Origin: Kryptolebias marmoratus
Taxonomy: Eukaryota; Chordata; Actinopteri; Cyprinodontiformes; Rivulidae
Length of the DNA: 64,000 nucleotides
Assembly: GCF_001649575.2 (NCBI RefSeq)
Contig: NC_051440.1
Coordinates: forward strand, 23,497,508-23,561,507
Direction: 5' to 3'
In this document: piece after piece, positions 11,986 to 24,980 of the stretch
How the letters are laid out: the number at the start of each line of letters is the position of its first letter
Position numbering within the stretch: the first letter of the stretch is position 1
Made by a program: the position numbers and the translations under genes
The notes under the pieces: model-generated
What the model saw: the letters and a program-made list of their open reading frames with translations, nothing else
Database searches by the model: none
Told to the model about the DNA's origin: nothing

Positions 11986-14900
11986 ATGACTAAAACTGAA
12001 ACTGGTATCATGAGGGTGCTTTTGTCATTTTCACTTTTCTAGGTTGAGTAAACAGTCTCCTTGAGGACAAGTATTATTTTTCTCTTAATAATAATAATAA
12101 TAATAATAAGAAGAAAAAACCAACAAAATATAACATTCTTTCTACACATGTCCCACAGATCAGGAGGAAGACGGAGGTCTTGCCACAGACTGGCAAACCA
12201 AACAAAATAGTGAACAAAACAGCCGCAGACAACAGACAAAGTTTTATCAATAAGGATGTTCTTTCTATGAAAATAGATGCAGCGGCCAAACAAAACATAA
12301 CGCAGGATTCAGAGCTACAGTCAGAGTTTTGCCAGCAGACGTTCTTGAAGGGAAGCATGCAGCGCAGGGGACAGGCACTGACGCCATAGGGCCTTAACCC
12401 CCTCTTGAACGTCCCCCCTCCACCTGTCTCCGTCCACATTCCAGCAATATCACCTGCTCATCCGTGTCCCCCACAGACCCTCAGAGAGAGTCCAGAAGTC
12501 TGAGTGTGCTCAGCTTTTCCAGGCCATCTGATAATAAGGGACGATGAGTCTGTCGGCTTCCATGTGTCAACATTCTGTTTTATTTATTTATTTGTTTGTT
12601 TGTTTTGTCACAGCAGCTTTGGATTGAGTTTTGGCAATGGGTAGAGGAGGACAAAAACAGAAAAACAGAGAGATTAAAGCACTCAGTTATTTTTGACATG
12701 AAAATGAGTTCTGCTCACACGCAAATACCAAGAAAACACTTCAGAAGGAATAACATTCAAAGGTCACTTTATTTTTATCTGTATGTTCGTGTCTTCACCT
12801 ACCAAGGAGTTCAACTTTCTTATCTAAATTAATTTAGAATAGTAAGGCTCCCTAAAAAGATAATTTAAGATGATGTTTATGAGCTGGAGAAATCGGCATA
12901 ATGGAAATGAATTTGAAATAGAAATTGAAAAACAACCTGTGGAATTGAGCAACATGTTAAACCCTTAGTGGTCTTTGAACAAGAATGGAAAGAATTTTAA
13001 TGTCTTCATTTTATTTATAGCAAATGGCAAAGGAAAAGAGTGTGAGACAGTGTGTGTGCACGTAAAGGACACAACAGGTGCCAAACATTACAAAGAAGAC
13101 GGGGACAAAAAAAACATTGTGGGGGTTAGCTCACAGCCGGGCTTCCCGCTAATGCGGTGTCACAAACAAAAAATGGGACAGTGTGTAATTTTGAGCATAC
13201 CGGTGTGAGTTTGTGACTATGTGTGATGTTCTGTGTGTTTGACAGAAAGCGTGCCTAAGAGGATGCACATGTGTGTGTACGTGCAGCGTCTGCAGCTGTT
13301 CGTGTGTGAAAAAGGAAAACAGTACGGGGAAATGAATGAGGTATGTGTAGTGGCTTGTTGCTCTGCTATGTTCATCAGTCTACAGCGTCTGTCAGGGTAT
13401 CTTTGAGTCTCTGCGTGTGAGTTTGTCTGTCTGCTGGAGTGTGTTTTTCGTGCTTAAACACAAATTCCTGGGAAACAGCGGGAGGCATGGAAAGTGTTCT
13501 CTGTGCAGTGTTTGAGGTTTGCTTGTCAACATCGTCAGTGTAACATCACTGACATTAACACAGAATTGCTGACAGTCTATCGGTATATATATTTTTTTCC
13601 TGACTAAAACAGTAAAATAACATTGGGGCTTATAGGGTTTGAGAGAGGGGTCAGATTCAGGGTCTTCTGTCAAAATATCCTTAATTTGTTGCAGTTACAC
13701 AATAGATGCACCACAGACACTCATCCAGATTCAGTTCACTATCCTCCTCGTGTCACCTTAAGTCACTCCAGAATATACCTTAAATCTGTTTGGACACATC
13801 TTCTTTTTAAATATCACTGTTCTTTATACTAAAATTGTATGATTATGATTTGAGCGCTTCAGGAAAACAAGAACAGATAAAATATATTTTATTTATAACA
13901 CCATGAGAAGAAAAAAGTGCATATGAAATACTTTTGCACAGCAAAAGATCTGGAAAGGTTTCAAATTTTCACAAAAACCTAAAGAAAATATTTGCATGAA
14001 ACCTTTGAAATGATCTGAAAATCATACATACATTGCAAAAAAAAAGAACATAAAACAGACAATAAACATTCTTTTTGCAGCCTCAAACCCCAATTTGCCA
14101 GTAAATACATGGATCTTATTATAGACTGAGGATACCAAGGTTATTTTCCATGCAAGGTTCTTCATTTCCCAGTGCACCCCAGGCTGTCCTCACACAGCTG
14201 GGCTGACCTCCAGCACAGTTTCACTTCTACAGCAGTTCCCAAAAAGTTTTCCTACAGACTGCGGTGCAACTGGTCGCCTTGTTGCTCACTTTTACAAGAC
14301 CTCCTCTTCTCACAGTGAGGCACCACATATGGCACTGAATTTGCATCACGTATGAGATTTTGAGCTCTGTATCTGATTCACATCAACAAGACACCAGTCA
14401 TGAATCATGTCTCACTGAGCAGGTGAATACAAAACCCAGCCTGAAGCACCAAGAAGGAATGTTAAGGTTTTAATGATCACAAACAGAAAAAAAATCAAAG
14501 CAGACAAAAAATGTAGCATCTGTCCCACTGACAGGTTCTGCTAATAAACAATATAAAAAAAGACTACAGCGTTCATAAATATAATTTAAAAAATGGTGAA
14601 ATGTGTGAATATCTTTTTTGTTTGTATTTAATTTGACACTTGATGTTAAAAAGATGAAACAAAAGCAACAAAAACTGAAATAAATCAAATGCCAAGAAAA
14701 GAAAAGAAATAGTGACAGCTTAAATTTTATAACTAATTTTATGAACTGTTTACAGGTTAGTAGTATAATTTGTCATTTTAAAAGCATCGCTGAGAGGTTG
14801 TGTCATAAAAGTGAAGTTGGAAAAAGAATTTCCAAGTAATATTGCAAAGTCATGATCCTAAAGCCCTCAGGCAACCCTGCATTATATTTAGACATGACTG

Positions 14901-15358
14901 TTTGTGCTCAGAAACACTTTTGTCAGTGAGCACAGCTTTTTGATGCATTAAAAGTAAAATACATATTAAAACTACCACACAAAGAAAATACAGACGTTAA
15001 CATGGTTTTAAGGCTCAAGCTTACTCTAGAGCTAAATGGAAAAGTCTATTTTTATGTTCTTTTGGGTAGAAATGATGTGTGTTCTTGATGGCAGTCCAGA
15101 GCTGTGGGCACACTGAAAACACTTTGACCAAACTAGACTGAAAAATAAAACTACAGAGGCTCAAAATGGTGGATAACCAAACTTTGTAAAAGAGGGAGAA
15201 AGGAAAAACATGTCTTTTTATAAAATGAAAGCAAGAGAACACCAGTTCTCAATCTGCAAATAAAAAAAAAAATGATGCAAAACATCACATTTAGAAATTT
15301 GTTTCAGTCATCAAATTCAAACTGAGCTCACATCTATCCAGTTACATTAGGGCTTTAA
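11986..15358. other. non-coding, (AAT)n run at 12,085-12,109
   Basis: A short (AAT)8 run, GT-rich stretches near 13,040-13,300 and AT-rich filler. The segment 12,130-12,560 is less AT-rich and may be conserved, but both strands carry unrelated open frames and I cannot assign one. No RNA gene or transposon was recognised. Confidence 0.4.
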
Positions 15359-15374
15359 ATGATTTGCAAATCAT
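15359..15374. repeat. 16-bp perfect palindrome
   Basis: ATGATTTGCAAATCAT reads identically on both strands. GATTTGCAAATCA also occurs near the end of a widespread teleost DNA-transposon repeat, so this may mark a decayed copy. The surrounding 15,300-15,660 is not clear enough to define one. Confidence 0.5.
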
Positions 15375-16973
15375 ATAATTCCGGAATTGAATCTGGAACA
15401 AATCTGTTTATGCTGTTATTTAGGGTCAAATGCCACTTTGTGTTTTTCAGACACAGCAACATGAAACTTTTGTGTGAGGACTGTCATCAACAGATTGCAA
15501 AAAAAAATCTGACATTTTTCAAGTTTTTCTCTGCACAAAGTGAACCTTGGAACCATAATTTGCACGAAAGAACTTGCAAGTCCTTTATCTGATAAAGCTA
15601 TATCAGTGTATATGATTAGTGGAAAAGTTGTTGCTTGCAGCAAATTCCTTCAACTGACTTTAGCATGTAAATAAATACATCATTTGCAAAGTCTATTTCT
15701 CTCCTGTAGTCAGCAGAATATCAGCGATGTGTGTAGATGTGTGTGTGAGTGTGTGTGTGTTTTGGGGAACAATTTAAGGTGGGATTGCAAATAAAAATCT
15801 TGACCTCGGGTGTGGAATTCAAGGGTCAGCATTCGAGGAACATGCCCAGCCCTAAGAGCAGGCGAGCCCAAACTCCCCTCTGGGCAACTTCACCCTTACA
15901 CAACATGTTTCCAACACACACACACACACATACAGATGTATGCACTTGCACACCAAACACACACAGTAAGCAGACAGTTCCCAGCCCCCTTCCTTTTGTT
16001 GTTGTTGTTTTCTCCTCTCCCCCTCTTACAATGGAAAGGCATCTCCACTTTCTGAGAGGCCACAGTGAGAGATCTGCTCAGCATTAGAACAATAAATAGA
16101 AACTCAGGGCTTCTGCCTAAACTTCAGTCAGCCACCGATTCTTAGATGTAAGATATGAGACAGACATGCATACTTTAGCAGGTGAAATTACTCAAACAAA
16201 CACAGACAACGATGCCACATTTCCGCCGCTACCAACAGCCTCAAACTTTCAGGACCGGGAACGTCATTGCTGAGGCCCCAGCAGCATCAAATTGCTCCAA
16301 GAGTTGCTTCAGTACAAAGCTCCTTTGAGCATTGTCTCCTCCCCAGCTTGTTCTCTATGATTAGTCAGCAATCTGCTATCATTCAAGGCCCTGGCCTACT
16401 TCTGCACAGGAATTCGACCCGTGACATCAGTCTGCTGCAAAGAGGCCAAAGTCTGTTCAGCATGGGCCTTGAACAGTTCAAGTGGAATGTACCATCATAT
16501 TTATTTCTATATATTAACCTAAAAGAAGAAAATTTTAACAAACCTTGACAAATTGCGCAAATAGGAATCATTTAAATTTAAATTAGACAAGTAAAAGAGT
16601 TAGAGAGAAAAGATGACGTAATTGAGCAGAACGGAAACAGACAAAACACAAAAATGTTGTTGTGGTGATTTTCTTTCTTATTTAACCCTGACCAAGAGCT
16701 TTCAAACACAAACCACAAACATAAACTTTAAGTATTTGCCATATTGTTTTACTTTCAAAACCTTAACCAAACCTTTGACCACTTGAATCTGACATTAATC
16801 TCAACCATTAGGGAGCCATTAATGTGATGAATAAAAGATGTCTAACCTGGGCTGTCACATAATTTAATTTGTGGGAGGGAAATTTACTGTCTGCAACACT
16901 TCACTTGCATTCAAACTCTTTTTCCTCATTTCCTGCAATTTTTACAAGTTCCTTTTAGTGAAAACACTTTTAT

Positions 16974-16974
<1 letters not shown>
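15375..16974. other. non-coding, short CA and GTT runs
   Basis: Contains short CA runs near 15,915-15,930 and a GTT run near 15,995-16,008. The rest has no recognised repeat or exon. Confidence 0.4.

Positions 16975-17006
<32 letters not shown>
16975..17006. repeat. (CA)16 microsatellite
   Basis: 32 bp of uninterrupted CA dinucleotide, the commonest microsatellite type in fish. Confidence 0.97.
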
Positions 17007-17008
<2 letters not shown>

Positions 17009-17133
17009 GATGAGAAAACATGGATGGAGGAGGGGTGAGGGAGAAGAAAAACAGAAAACGTGAGAACAGAAATGGGGGGAAAAGATTAATCCTCCCTTTG
17101 GTGGAGTTCTCAAGACGACAGATTCAAAGGCAA

Positions 17134-17150
17134 CCCCCCCCCCACCCCCC
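17134..17150. repeat. C10-A-C6 tract
   Basis: Ten C, one A and six C in a row. On the minus strand it is a G-run that could take part in a quadruplex, but only two runs are present. Confidence 0.9.
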
Positions 17151-17159
17151 AACCTGTCT

Positions 17160-17420
17160 ACTTTTCTGAGAGGTGGTTTGATGTTTCTCTTTTTTTCTTA
17201 TCAATGGCACCTTTGCATCAATTACCCAACAAAAACATCCTTCAGATGGAGGGAGAGCCAGCAAAAAAAAAAAAAGGGGAGGCAGAGTGGGTTCGCTGGG
17301 GGAGTGTGGGAGACAACCTCCTCGTAGCACATTCCAGGCTTTTGTCATCCCCAGGAATTTGTTTCCTGTCAACCTCTTAAGCCAATAGATAATGTGTTAT
17401 CAGGAATGAGAGGAGCCCCT
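17160..17420. promoter_or_regulatory. possible conserved enhancer-like patch
   Basis: Includes TTATCAATGGCACC, TTTGCATCAATTACCC, CACATTCCAGGC (TEAD-like CATTCC) and AGCCAATAGATAATG followed by TTATCAGGAATG, i.e. CCAAT-, GATA- and TEAD-type cores close together outside any repeat. An A13 run and a G-rich stretch interrupt it. The regulatory reading is inference. Confidence 0.25.
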
Positions 17421-18770
17421 TTTCCCCCCTTACAAAAAGATTGGAAATTGTATAAGAGGAAATACCTTTTAAGTGAGATGTGTCCTTTCGTGATAAATCT
17501 CTGCTGGTTTATGTCCGTGGCGGCAAGCATCAAAGCAGAATAGGGGTGACTCAGTTGGTGGGGTCAAAATCTAAACCATAGGAGCACAGAGAAGACTAAA
17601 GACACAGTCTTCTCAGGACACCCCTTAAGAAAAAAAAAAGAATCCTAATATTTGATAAAATCAAGAAACTTCAATGTTCCTGTTCACAGTGACACACAGG
17701 ATGTTTACAGATTTCTCTTTATTATGGATGTTTTGGGGTATTATTTCACAGCTATTAGACCTAATTTATGAGGTGCTTCAAACACAAGCTCTTTTGGTTT
17801 TACAGCGCTGCGTTTCCCAGTTTCTGCAAAGAGATGTGTAGACCCTCTGGATGGCTAGCCTGGGGCCAGTTAAACCTCTCACTGTAAAAGGAGACCGCAG
17901 CCATTCTCTCTGAATTACATCACCTTTGCAGGTCCCAATCGTGAAGTCAAGGCTCAGCTGTTGCTCAATTCTCCTTCTTACTTTTGTTTTCGTGTCTGTC
18001 TTTCTAAGTTTTTACAATTCAGAAGAAATCTAAATCTATGATTATTTGACACCTAAATCCACTTATAAAGCCATAACTACTGAGACGTTTCTTGCTTTAA
18101 TTTACACATGGCAAACATCCTTTTCTTCCTCATCTTCTTTGTATGTCTGTTTTTTCACTTTCAAACCTCTCCATGCCCATTTGTAAGGAAGTGACTGTGG
18201 GTCCATGGTATGTCTACAGAATAAACAGTGGACGGTGGAGGCCTGGACCAGGCTTATCAGGTCTGCCTGATTGACCCTCCACTCCCTCTTTGTTTAGACG
18301 TCCTGACAGGCGGGTCACCACTCCACATCCTCCTCTGCCTCTGTTCCATTATTCCCACAATTTCGTGTTGTAAAAGTGAAAGGCCATGTTTTACTTCTTT
18401 TACTTCAAGGGTAAACAAGTAGACAGAGGTCCTTTTGGGGAAACCAAACACTTGAATAAAGGCACCTGAGACACCGCAGGTCATGACGCTCAGAAAAGCC
18501 TCTCTGATGTGTGGCTCATTCAGTGGAAACAGTAGGGAAAAATAAAGACATGTTGTGGGCTGCTGACAAATATTTACAGCTTGCTTGGACAACAGGAGGA
18601 ATGCAAGGGAACATCTCCATCAGAGGTCGCGTACCCCCCACCTTCGTCTTTCCCCTCTGTGTGTGTTCTTCAGCTGTTTCTCAGGTCTGTCTCAGACCGC
18701 TGTCAGTCTATCAGATTAAAGGTTTACTCCAACAGTCTTCCTTAAATGCCACATGCTTTGTTTTCACTGA
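17421..18770. other. non-coding, nothing recognised
   Basis: Mixed composition with no repeat family or splice-bounded exon that I can support. The 111-codon minus-strand frame at 18,257-18,592 has no known domain. Confidence 0.4.
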
Positions 18771-18923
18771 GGGGTGGGGGATGGGGGGTGTGGGGGGGGG
18801 TGTTGCAGAATGTGTGTGATCACCAGTCGGCCTCCTTCTCATTTATCTCTGCCAGAAACTGAGGGGTAAAAGGGGTTCAGGCTGGGGCAAGGGGCAGGGT
18901 CAAACAGGGGGAAGAGCAGGGTC
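18771..18923 (+). other. G-quadruplex-prone cluster
   Basis: Runs of 4, 5, 6 and 9 G separated by loops of 1-3 bases lie within 18,771-18,800. A second series of G-runs (GGGG, GGGG, GGGG, GGGG, GGG, GGGGG) lies at about 18,861-18,923. The first set fits the classic intramolecular G4 pattern of four G-runs of at least three with very short loops. No promoter or gene start is evident beside it. Confidence 0.75.
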
Positions 18924-19984
18924 GGAGGTTAAGCTAGGTTACCCTCCCGCCTTTGCACTAGACCAGCGGGGACCTGAAGAGAGCCCCACCAGACACAGAA
19001 AAACACACACTTCTCAGAACACAAGTAATGAAGTCCTCCACTGACATTTCGTTCATGTCTGCAACACTGCTGTTATTCATACAGAGTGTGGCGTGTTATT
19101 GAGTGCAGATGTGGGAGTGTAATGAGCAGTCACTCCGGCTGGCACGGACTCCTCAGCGATGAACAGCAAGCCGCACTATGGAGGACGAGAGACAGAGACG
19201 GATGAAGAAAGTGAAAACTCCTGAGCCTAATGAGATGAAACTGTTGTTTGAGGAGTTTCAGGTTGTCCTGCAGGTGCAGAATGTGATGTCCTCTGTCAAC
19301 TGGGAATTCTCAGTGCAGTTCTGCTCTAAAAGGTGTTTTGTTTTTTTAGTAAAAATTACAACTTCATATTTGCCATTTTAGGTATTTTATAAGCTGAATT
19401 AACAAACTCAAAGTCTACAAATCTTTTGTGAAACAAAAATTAAACTTAAGAAAACTTTAAATAATCATTGAGCATTGTTTAAAGAGCTGTTTAAAAGGAT
19501 GGTATAGCTAATTTGTGGAAAGGTTATGGAAAGGTAAATAAAGTTACTCATGGCAAAGTATAAAATCAAACATGAAAATGAAATATATGAAATGGTGCCA
19601 TTTGAAATGGATTTGAAATGAATGAGGGCGGTAAAGCCATAAATACATAGTTTGGCATACAAACACATGCAGCTTTTGCAAAACTTCTTCTAGACTGGTA
19701 AGTTTACAGTTTTAGCCTAACCTACTTTATCTTTTTATCATCATACTTTAATCAACAAATCCAAGCATTAATATGTACCAATATATCAAAATTGTCAGAC
19801 TTCTCGTTTCCATACTGCTCTTCCATGGACGTCACCACCGTTGACCTATTTTCAGCCATTTCAGTTGTTTCAGTCGCTAAAAAAATGCATGTTGTAGTTG
19901 CCATCTATTCACAAATTTTGTTTACAAATTTTTAATTTCGGGACATATTAACCTTTTAGAACATAAATTATGCAGATTTTATTT
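18924..19984. other. non-coding, with one short coding-like frame at 19,178
   Basis: A 67-codon plus frame (19,178-19,381) opens MEDERQRRMKKVKTPEP with a good start context (A at -3, G at +4) and has GAG/CTG/GTC-rich codons for about 40 codons before turning AT-rich. I recognise no family and see no clear donor, so it is not called as a gene. The remainder is AT-rich. Confidence 0.35.
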
Positions 19985-20160
19985 CAAGCATTATTTTTTC
20001 CACTTTGCAGTGAGTAATTATAATATCTTATCAGTTGTACAGAGCACTTTTAATCCCCTCAGTTTGGAGAAATACTTTAATTCATACTGGAGTGACTAGC
20101 TAATAGCTAGCGCGAGTGGGGTCAAGACAAAAGTAGATTGCTGCCATGTAAATCAACTTT
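19985..20160 (-). mobile_element. fold-back teleost repeat, partial (copy F)
   Basis: The plus strand carries TATAATATCTTATCAGTTG, then CCCCTCAGTTTGGAGAAATA, then GCTAGCTAATAGCTAG-type sequence and AAAGTAGATTGCTGCCATG. This is the same order as copy A at 8.8 kb. No inverted partner arm was found within the next 700 bp, so this copy is partial or decayed. Confidence 0.5.
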
Positions 20161-22872
20161 AATAAAAAAAGCATGAGGTGGTTTATGCAAACACAGTTTC
20201 ATTAACCTTTAAAGTTTAGTCAGTTTTGTATTGAGCAGTTATTCTAGAAGAAGAAGTCTTAAGCAGCTGTGCAGATATTTTCTGAGTGGAGTTTTAATGC
20301 TCTCCCTATACATAAGGGAGTGTCCTTCAACAGTCTAATATTGTTTATGTTAGGTCAATTTGGTGATATAAACTTTGGGTGTGAGTAAATGCATCCATCA
20401 TTGTGTTTTTGTGTTGGTGTTTAGCCTGTTATGGCTATCCATCCAGGTTGTACCCCACCAGGAAAATACATATATGAAAAATAAATACCTGATCTGAAGT
20501 TAATGAAACTTCTTAAACTTTACAGAAATTCCATTAGAGATGACTGTTTATTTTGGCTGTTTCCTGCAACTGCACTTTTTAACTGTGAGGTCAGCAAATT
20601 TAAGTTCTTGCAGAAACTATTGAGAAACTCCTGAGTGACTATTTGGGTGTGTTTTCACTTCCCTAAAAGCTGGTAAATGGGAGCCACATTGGTGCAAGTG
20701 ATAAACCTAAAGATAGTATGAATCATCCAGTGATTTGTCATGTGAGGGCATGGGATTTAGTAATAGTTTGCCTATTTTATCTTACCCAGTTGTGCTTTTT
20801 GTACAACAGAAGTTTAAAAGAAACTGATACGACCTTTAAAGCTGTCACTTTCTCTAAGGAGGCATATGTCCAGAATAATCACAGAAGTGTCTGAAAAGTG
20901 AGTTTGGGGCAAAAATACATCTGTTCTGTATATTAAGTTAGAACAAAAACCTGGTTCACATTTAAACCATGCCCCTGACTGTTTGAAGAAATATAATTAT
21001 CACTTTTTGTGGTACCCTGACATGCAATAGGTTTAAAATCAAAACACAATATCAAAACTCCTGACTCAGGAACGTGTGCAGTTTACATAATTTGTGCTGT
21101 GAGAGAGACTTTTAACTTGGCTCTCAAAAATTAAAACATGACCCTGTTGAAGTATATTTTTAACAAGACAAGATTTTTTTTATATTATTTTTATCGCACT
21201 AATAATAAACTTTAGGCTTCAGTAGCAGAACATCCAACAACAAACTGCAATTGTCTGAGCCTCTGTCCATGGTCCTGAACCACTCATCTACACCCATAGA
21301 TCTGGAGCAATTGGAACAGATAAACAAGATATATTACTAACAGGTTAATGAAACAGATGATGAGATCATATAAATACAAGAAGTTATCTAAAAAAAAGTA
21401 TATTTTGCAGCAAATTATCGTGGGAAAAAAGCCTAAAGAGAACATTTAAAAAACAAAAACAATGTCTGAATTATGGAATTAGCAAATACTGTTGTATATG
21501 AATGTATATTTTGTTTAATTCTGAAGCTGTGAAGAATAACGTCACACCACTGCTGTTTGAGAACACTTCTGAACAATAAAGTGCAGATTCACTTCAAATC
21601 TCATGCAAAACTTAAAGCTATTTAAAAGTTGAAACCACAATATAAACAGATTAAGCTTTCTGGTATGCTGCATCCTGTTGTCCTCTGTCCTCGTCTTTTG
21701 ACTGAGCAAAGTCGTCATCCTTTTGTTTTCGTCTCCTCTTCCTATCTCATGAGATGTCAAACAAGTAAGTGTGCCGGGAAGACCAGAGCACTCATCTCAA
21801 ATGGCATTCACTCACATAATGCATGAGGAGACATCCTCAGTAAACAGCACAGCAGGAAGTGTTTGAATCTACGAAACAGTCTGCCTTCTGAAAGGTAAAC
21901 GTCATGCTGTGAATATGCTGCCTGCAGAGACAGTTTGTGTATGTGTGACTAATACAGATAAGAGTTACCAGGATGTGTCGCGGGCAGCAGGCAAGCTAGA
22001 CTCTAAACTTCATCTGTTAATTAGATAAATTTTGAGTTTTTAAAAGCTGACTGACTCACTGCAGATGTGCGTATACATCTTACTCATTCCATGCCTCTGG
22101 CTGTAAACCTGCTGTGATTTCCTGACCCTCAACCCTAATAACGTCCACCTCACTTATACTCATTTGAAAGCACCATGACAACTTGAGCTCATTTAATGAT
22201 AACAAATATTGCTTGTTAGGTCTGTTAAGGAGAGCAATAAATATTTTTTATCAAAGGAGACTGTTTGAAACAACAAATAGGTTCAAAACATTAACAACTG
22301 TAACCAAGTGGTAATAGTTACATTCAGTTGATTCATTTAACATCGTAGTTTAAGCCATAACAGTGATCATTTCCTGATTGTTGCTGGTCTATGTGAAACC
22401 AACATAACATAATAACAATAACAATAACATAATAGTTACAGAGAAGTGAAAGCTTTACACAATAGTATGGATCAATAAGGAGCTTATAAGGATAATTATG
22501 TTATTGTATTTACACTGCAGCAATAAAAAAGTTGAAACAAGCTGTAAATTTGGAGAAATGTGTTGTGAAGTGGGATTTTTGTAAGTTTTTTTTAAAGAAC
22601 CTTAATGGTTGTTTCCTATAAAGCTTAATAAGTTAAAAGTATAAAAAATAATTAAACAACAAGATAATTGCTCACGTTTGTTGTGGAAAAATCTGAAAGA
22701 ATCGGCCCAAAATAGCAAAATAAAAGGCAAGTCAATGCATAGAAAGGGTATAAACAGAAAATAAAAACATTTCAATAAAAATCGAAAAGGGTCAGAAGTC
22801 TTAAAAAAATAAGTTACAAAAACTTACACAGAAGTAAAACGAAAGGGCAGGAAAATACAAGATTAAACTAAA
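20161..22872. other. AT-rich non-coding, nothing recognised
   Basis: About 2.7 kb with no recognised repeat boundary or exon. Short A/T runs and scattered open frames under 75 codons only. Confidence 0.4.
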
Positions 22873-23200
22873 CTAGCATTCACTGAAGTAATGCATATCC
22901 CCAGCCAACTTGCATTCAAAAACTTTAAACAAAGATCTTACATGATCAGTTCGTGCTCAGAGTATGTGTTGGGGATGACTCTCAGCTACTGCCACACCAA
23001 ATTTTAGCTTAATATCTCCAGAAGTGACTGAATTATAACCTTGTTTGTGTTTATTAGCGTTGATTAGCTGTGGCAGCCATCTTGAATTGAGATTAATTTA
23101 GATTTTGAGTTGATGACTTACATCTAACAGTTATTTTCTGAGTTTCATCAAATTATATCCAGTTGTTCATGTTTTGCTAACAGATAAACAACAAACACAC
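22873..23200 (-). mobile_element. dispersed teleost repeat (AAGATGGC family), copy 2
   Basis: Read on the minus strand: TCTGTTAGCAAAACATGAAC, GATGAAACTCAGAAAATAAC, CAATTCAAGATGGCTGCCAC, then ATTCAGTCACTTCTGGAGAT, AATTTGGTGTGGCAGTAGC, GAGTCATCCCCAACACATAC and GGGGATATGCATTAC. The first two thirds align in order with 11,415-11,645 on the opposite strand. The last third extends the family further than copy 1 does. Confidence 0.65.
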
Positions 23201-24544
23201 ATGTAAACTTTCATGGTGAAAGGTGATAATAATGTTCTAAGTACAAAATGTAGTTTTCTTAAAATAAATGTAGATTTGCGGAGAGAATTAATTTAATCTC
23301 TATACCTACAAATCACCTCAAGATGAAGATGTCATTGTATATTCCACTTGTGTGTCTCTACTTGTGATTGATGCCTTCTTTAGATTACTTTTCTAAAATC
23401 AGAATGTTTGCCACTTTAGCTTAGCTTAAGTGCCAGTATATTTTTACTATGTTTTTGTAATTACCCATCATGCAACTATTCAAGACATTTTTCATTATTT
23501 TAGTCGCTGTATGTGACTAACAGTAAAAGATGCATGCAGCATCTAAACCAGACAGTATTATTTAATTATTTTTTTTCCAAAAATGTTTTGTAATCTGTTC
23601 CTTTTAAAGACATCTTTGTTGTTTATGTTACAGCTTTAACATAGCACCAATATCTGATGTTATGGGGATGTAAATTAGTTTTATCATTTATTATAGCTCA
23701 TTCTTTTATCACTTGGTTATATGGTAAAACTAAAAAACAGGGTTATACTGTATTTTTGTCTCCTTGGCTATTATCCCTCTTGTCATTTGCACTTCCACAG
23801 CAGCACATAACTGACGAGACATGAGACATGGAGAACGCCTTTTTCAGCAGAAACTAATCTTTTGTTTAACTTCACAGTCCAAGCTAGCTTCAGCTCAAGT
23901 TAAGGCAAACACTAAAAGCTCTAATGACATTCAAATAAAAAAGCTCATAATTTCTTTAAATCTGGAATAAAAGCCCTTTCTGACTTGTGAATTTTTGTGA
24001 ATCTCCAACCACAAGTTAGTTGGGAAATAAAATTTGTATCATATGCTCCAACTTGTGGTGGTCAGTCAATGATTTACAAAAGTATTGATAAGATCCATTG
24101 GCTGGGCTGATAAGTCAAACACAAGAGGAGATCATTGACACTCACAGAGCATTATGAAATACCAATGCTTCTGCAGCAACCTGTCTTTTCGCAGAAGTGG
24201 AGGACTGATTGATTGACTGTGTTCTGTCTCTCTGTTTGAGATGTTCTTTCTGATGATTGCTTTTTTCCCCTAACCTCCTAATTTTCCAATAAGAATACAA
24301 GCAGTATCTCCTGTCATGTGAAAAACCAGAAGGTGTGCAATAAATTTCCAAAAAAAAGTATGCAGCACAAAATGATGATTGACAATAGTTTTATTTGAAC
24401 TAAATGTGTTGATTGACAATAATTTTGCATATATATTGTAAGCATAAATATCATATGTTTAGCTTAAAATTGTTTAAACACTAAATACAATTTGATCCTG
24501 TGTGATCATCTTCACACCCCATATGGAATAATCTTATAGGCAGA
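23201..24544. other. AT-rich non-coding, nothing recognised
   Basis: No recognisable repeat or exon. The short frames on the minus strand near 24,142-24,351 lack family features. Confidence 0.4.
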
Positions 24545-24980
24545 TATCCATCCATTTATCCATCTTCTGCTGCTTACCTGTGGTTGGGTTTTGGGAGATA
24601 CAGGCCAGGAGGGAAAATCGGACACCTCTTTCCCCAGCGACACTCTCCAGCTCTTCCTGGGGAATCCCAAGGCATTTGCAAGCCAGGGAGGATACAATAT
24701 TCATCCAAGAAGTTCTGCCCTTAGGTCTCATACCAGAGGGATGTGCCCGAAAACCCTCCAGAGGTAGGTGTCCAGGAGACATCCTAATCAGTTTCCTGAA
24801 CCCCCTCAGCTGACTTTCTTTGATGAGGAGGAGCAGCAGTTTTGATCCAAACTTTCCCTCACCTTATCTCTATAGACTCTTTCACAAGACACCTTAGGCC
24901 AGGACTCACTTCATTTCTAAAAGCTAACATCTACGTGGGACATGGCCGGCTCCATAAGTGATTTTTAAATAGCCAGAGGC

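Noticed and set aside
12074..12439. Cysteine-containing minus frame resembling a small secreted peptide
   Set aside because: The cysteines are confined to one short stretch, the N-terminus is not signal-like, and a poly-Leu tail comes from the AAT repeat.
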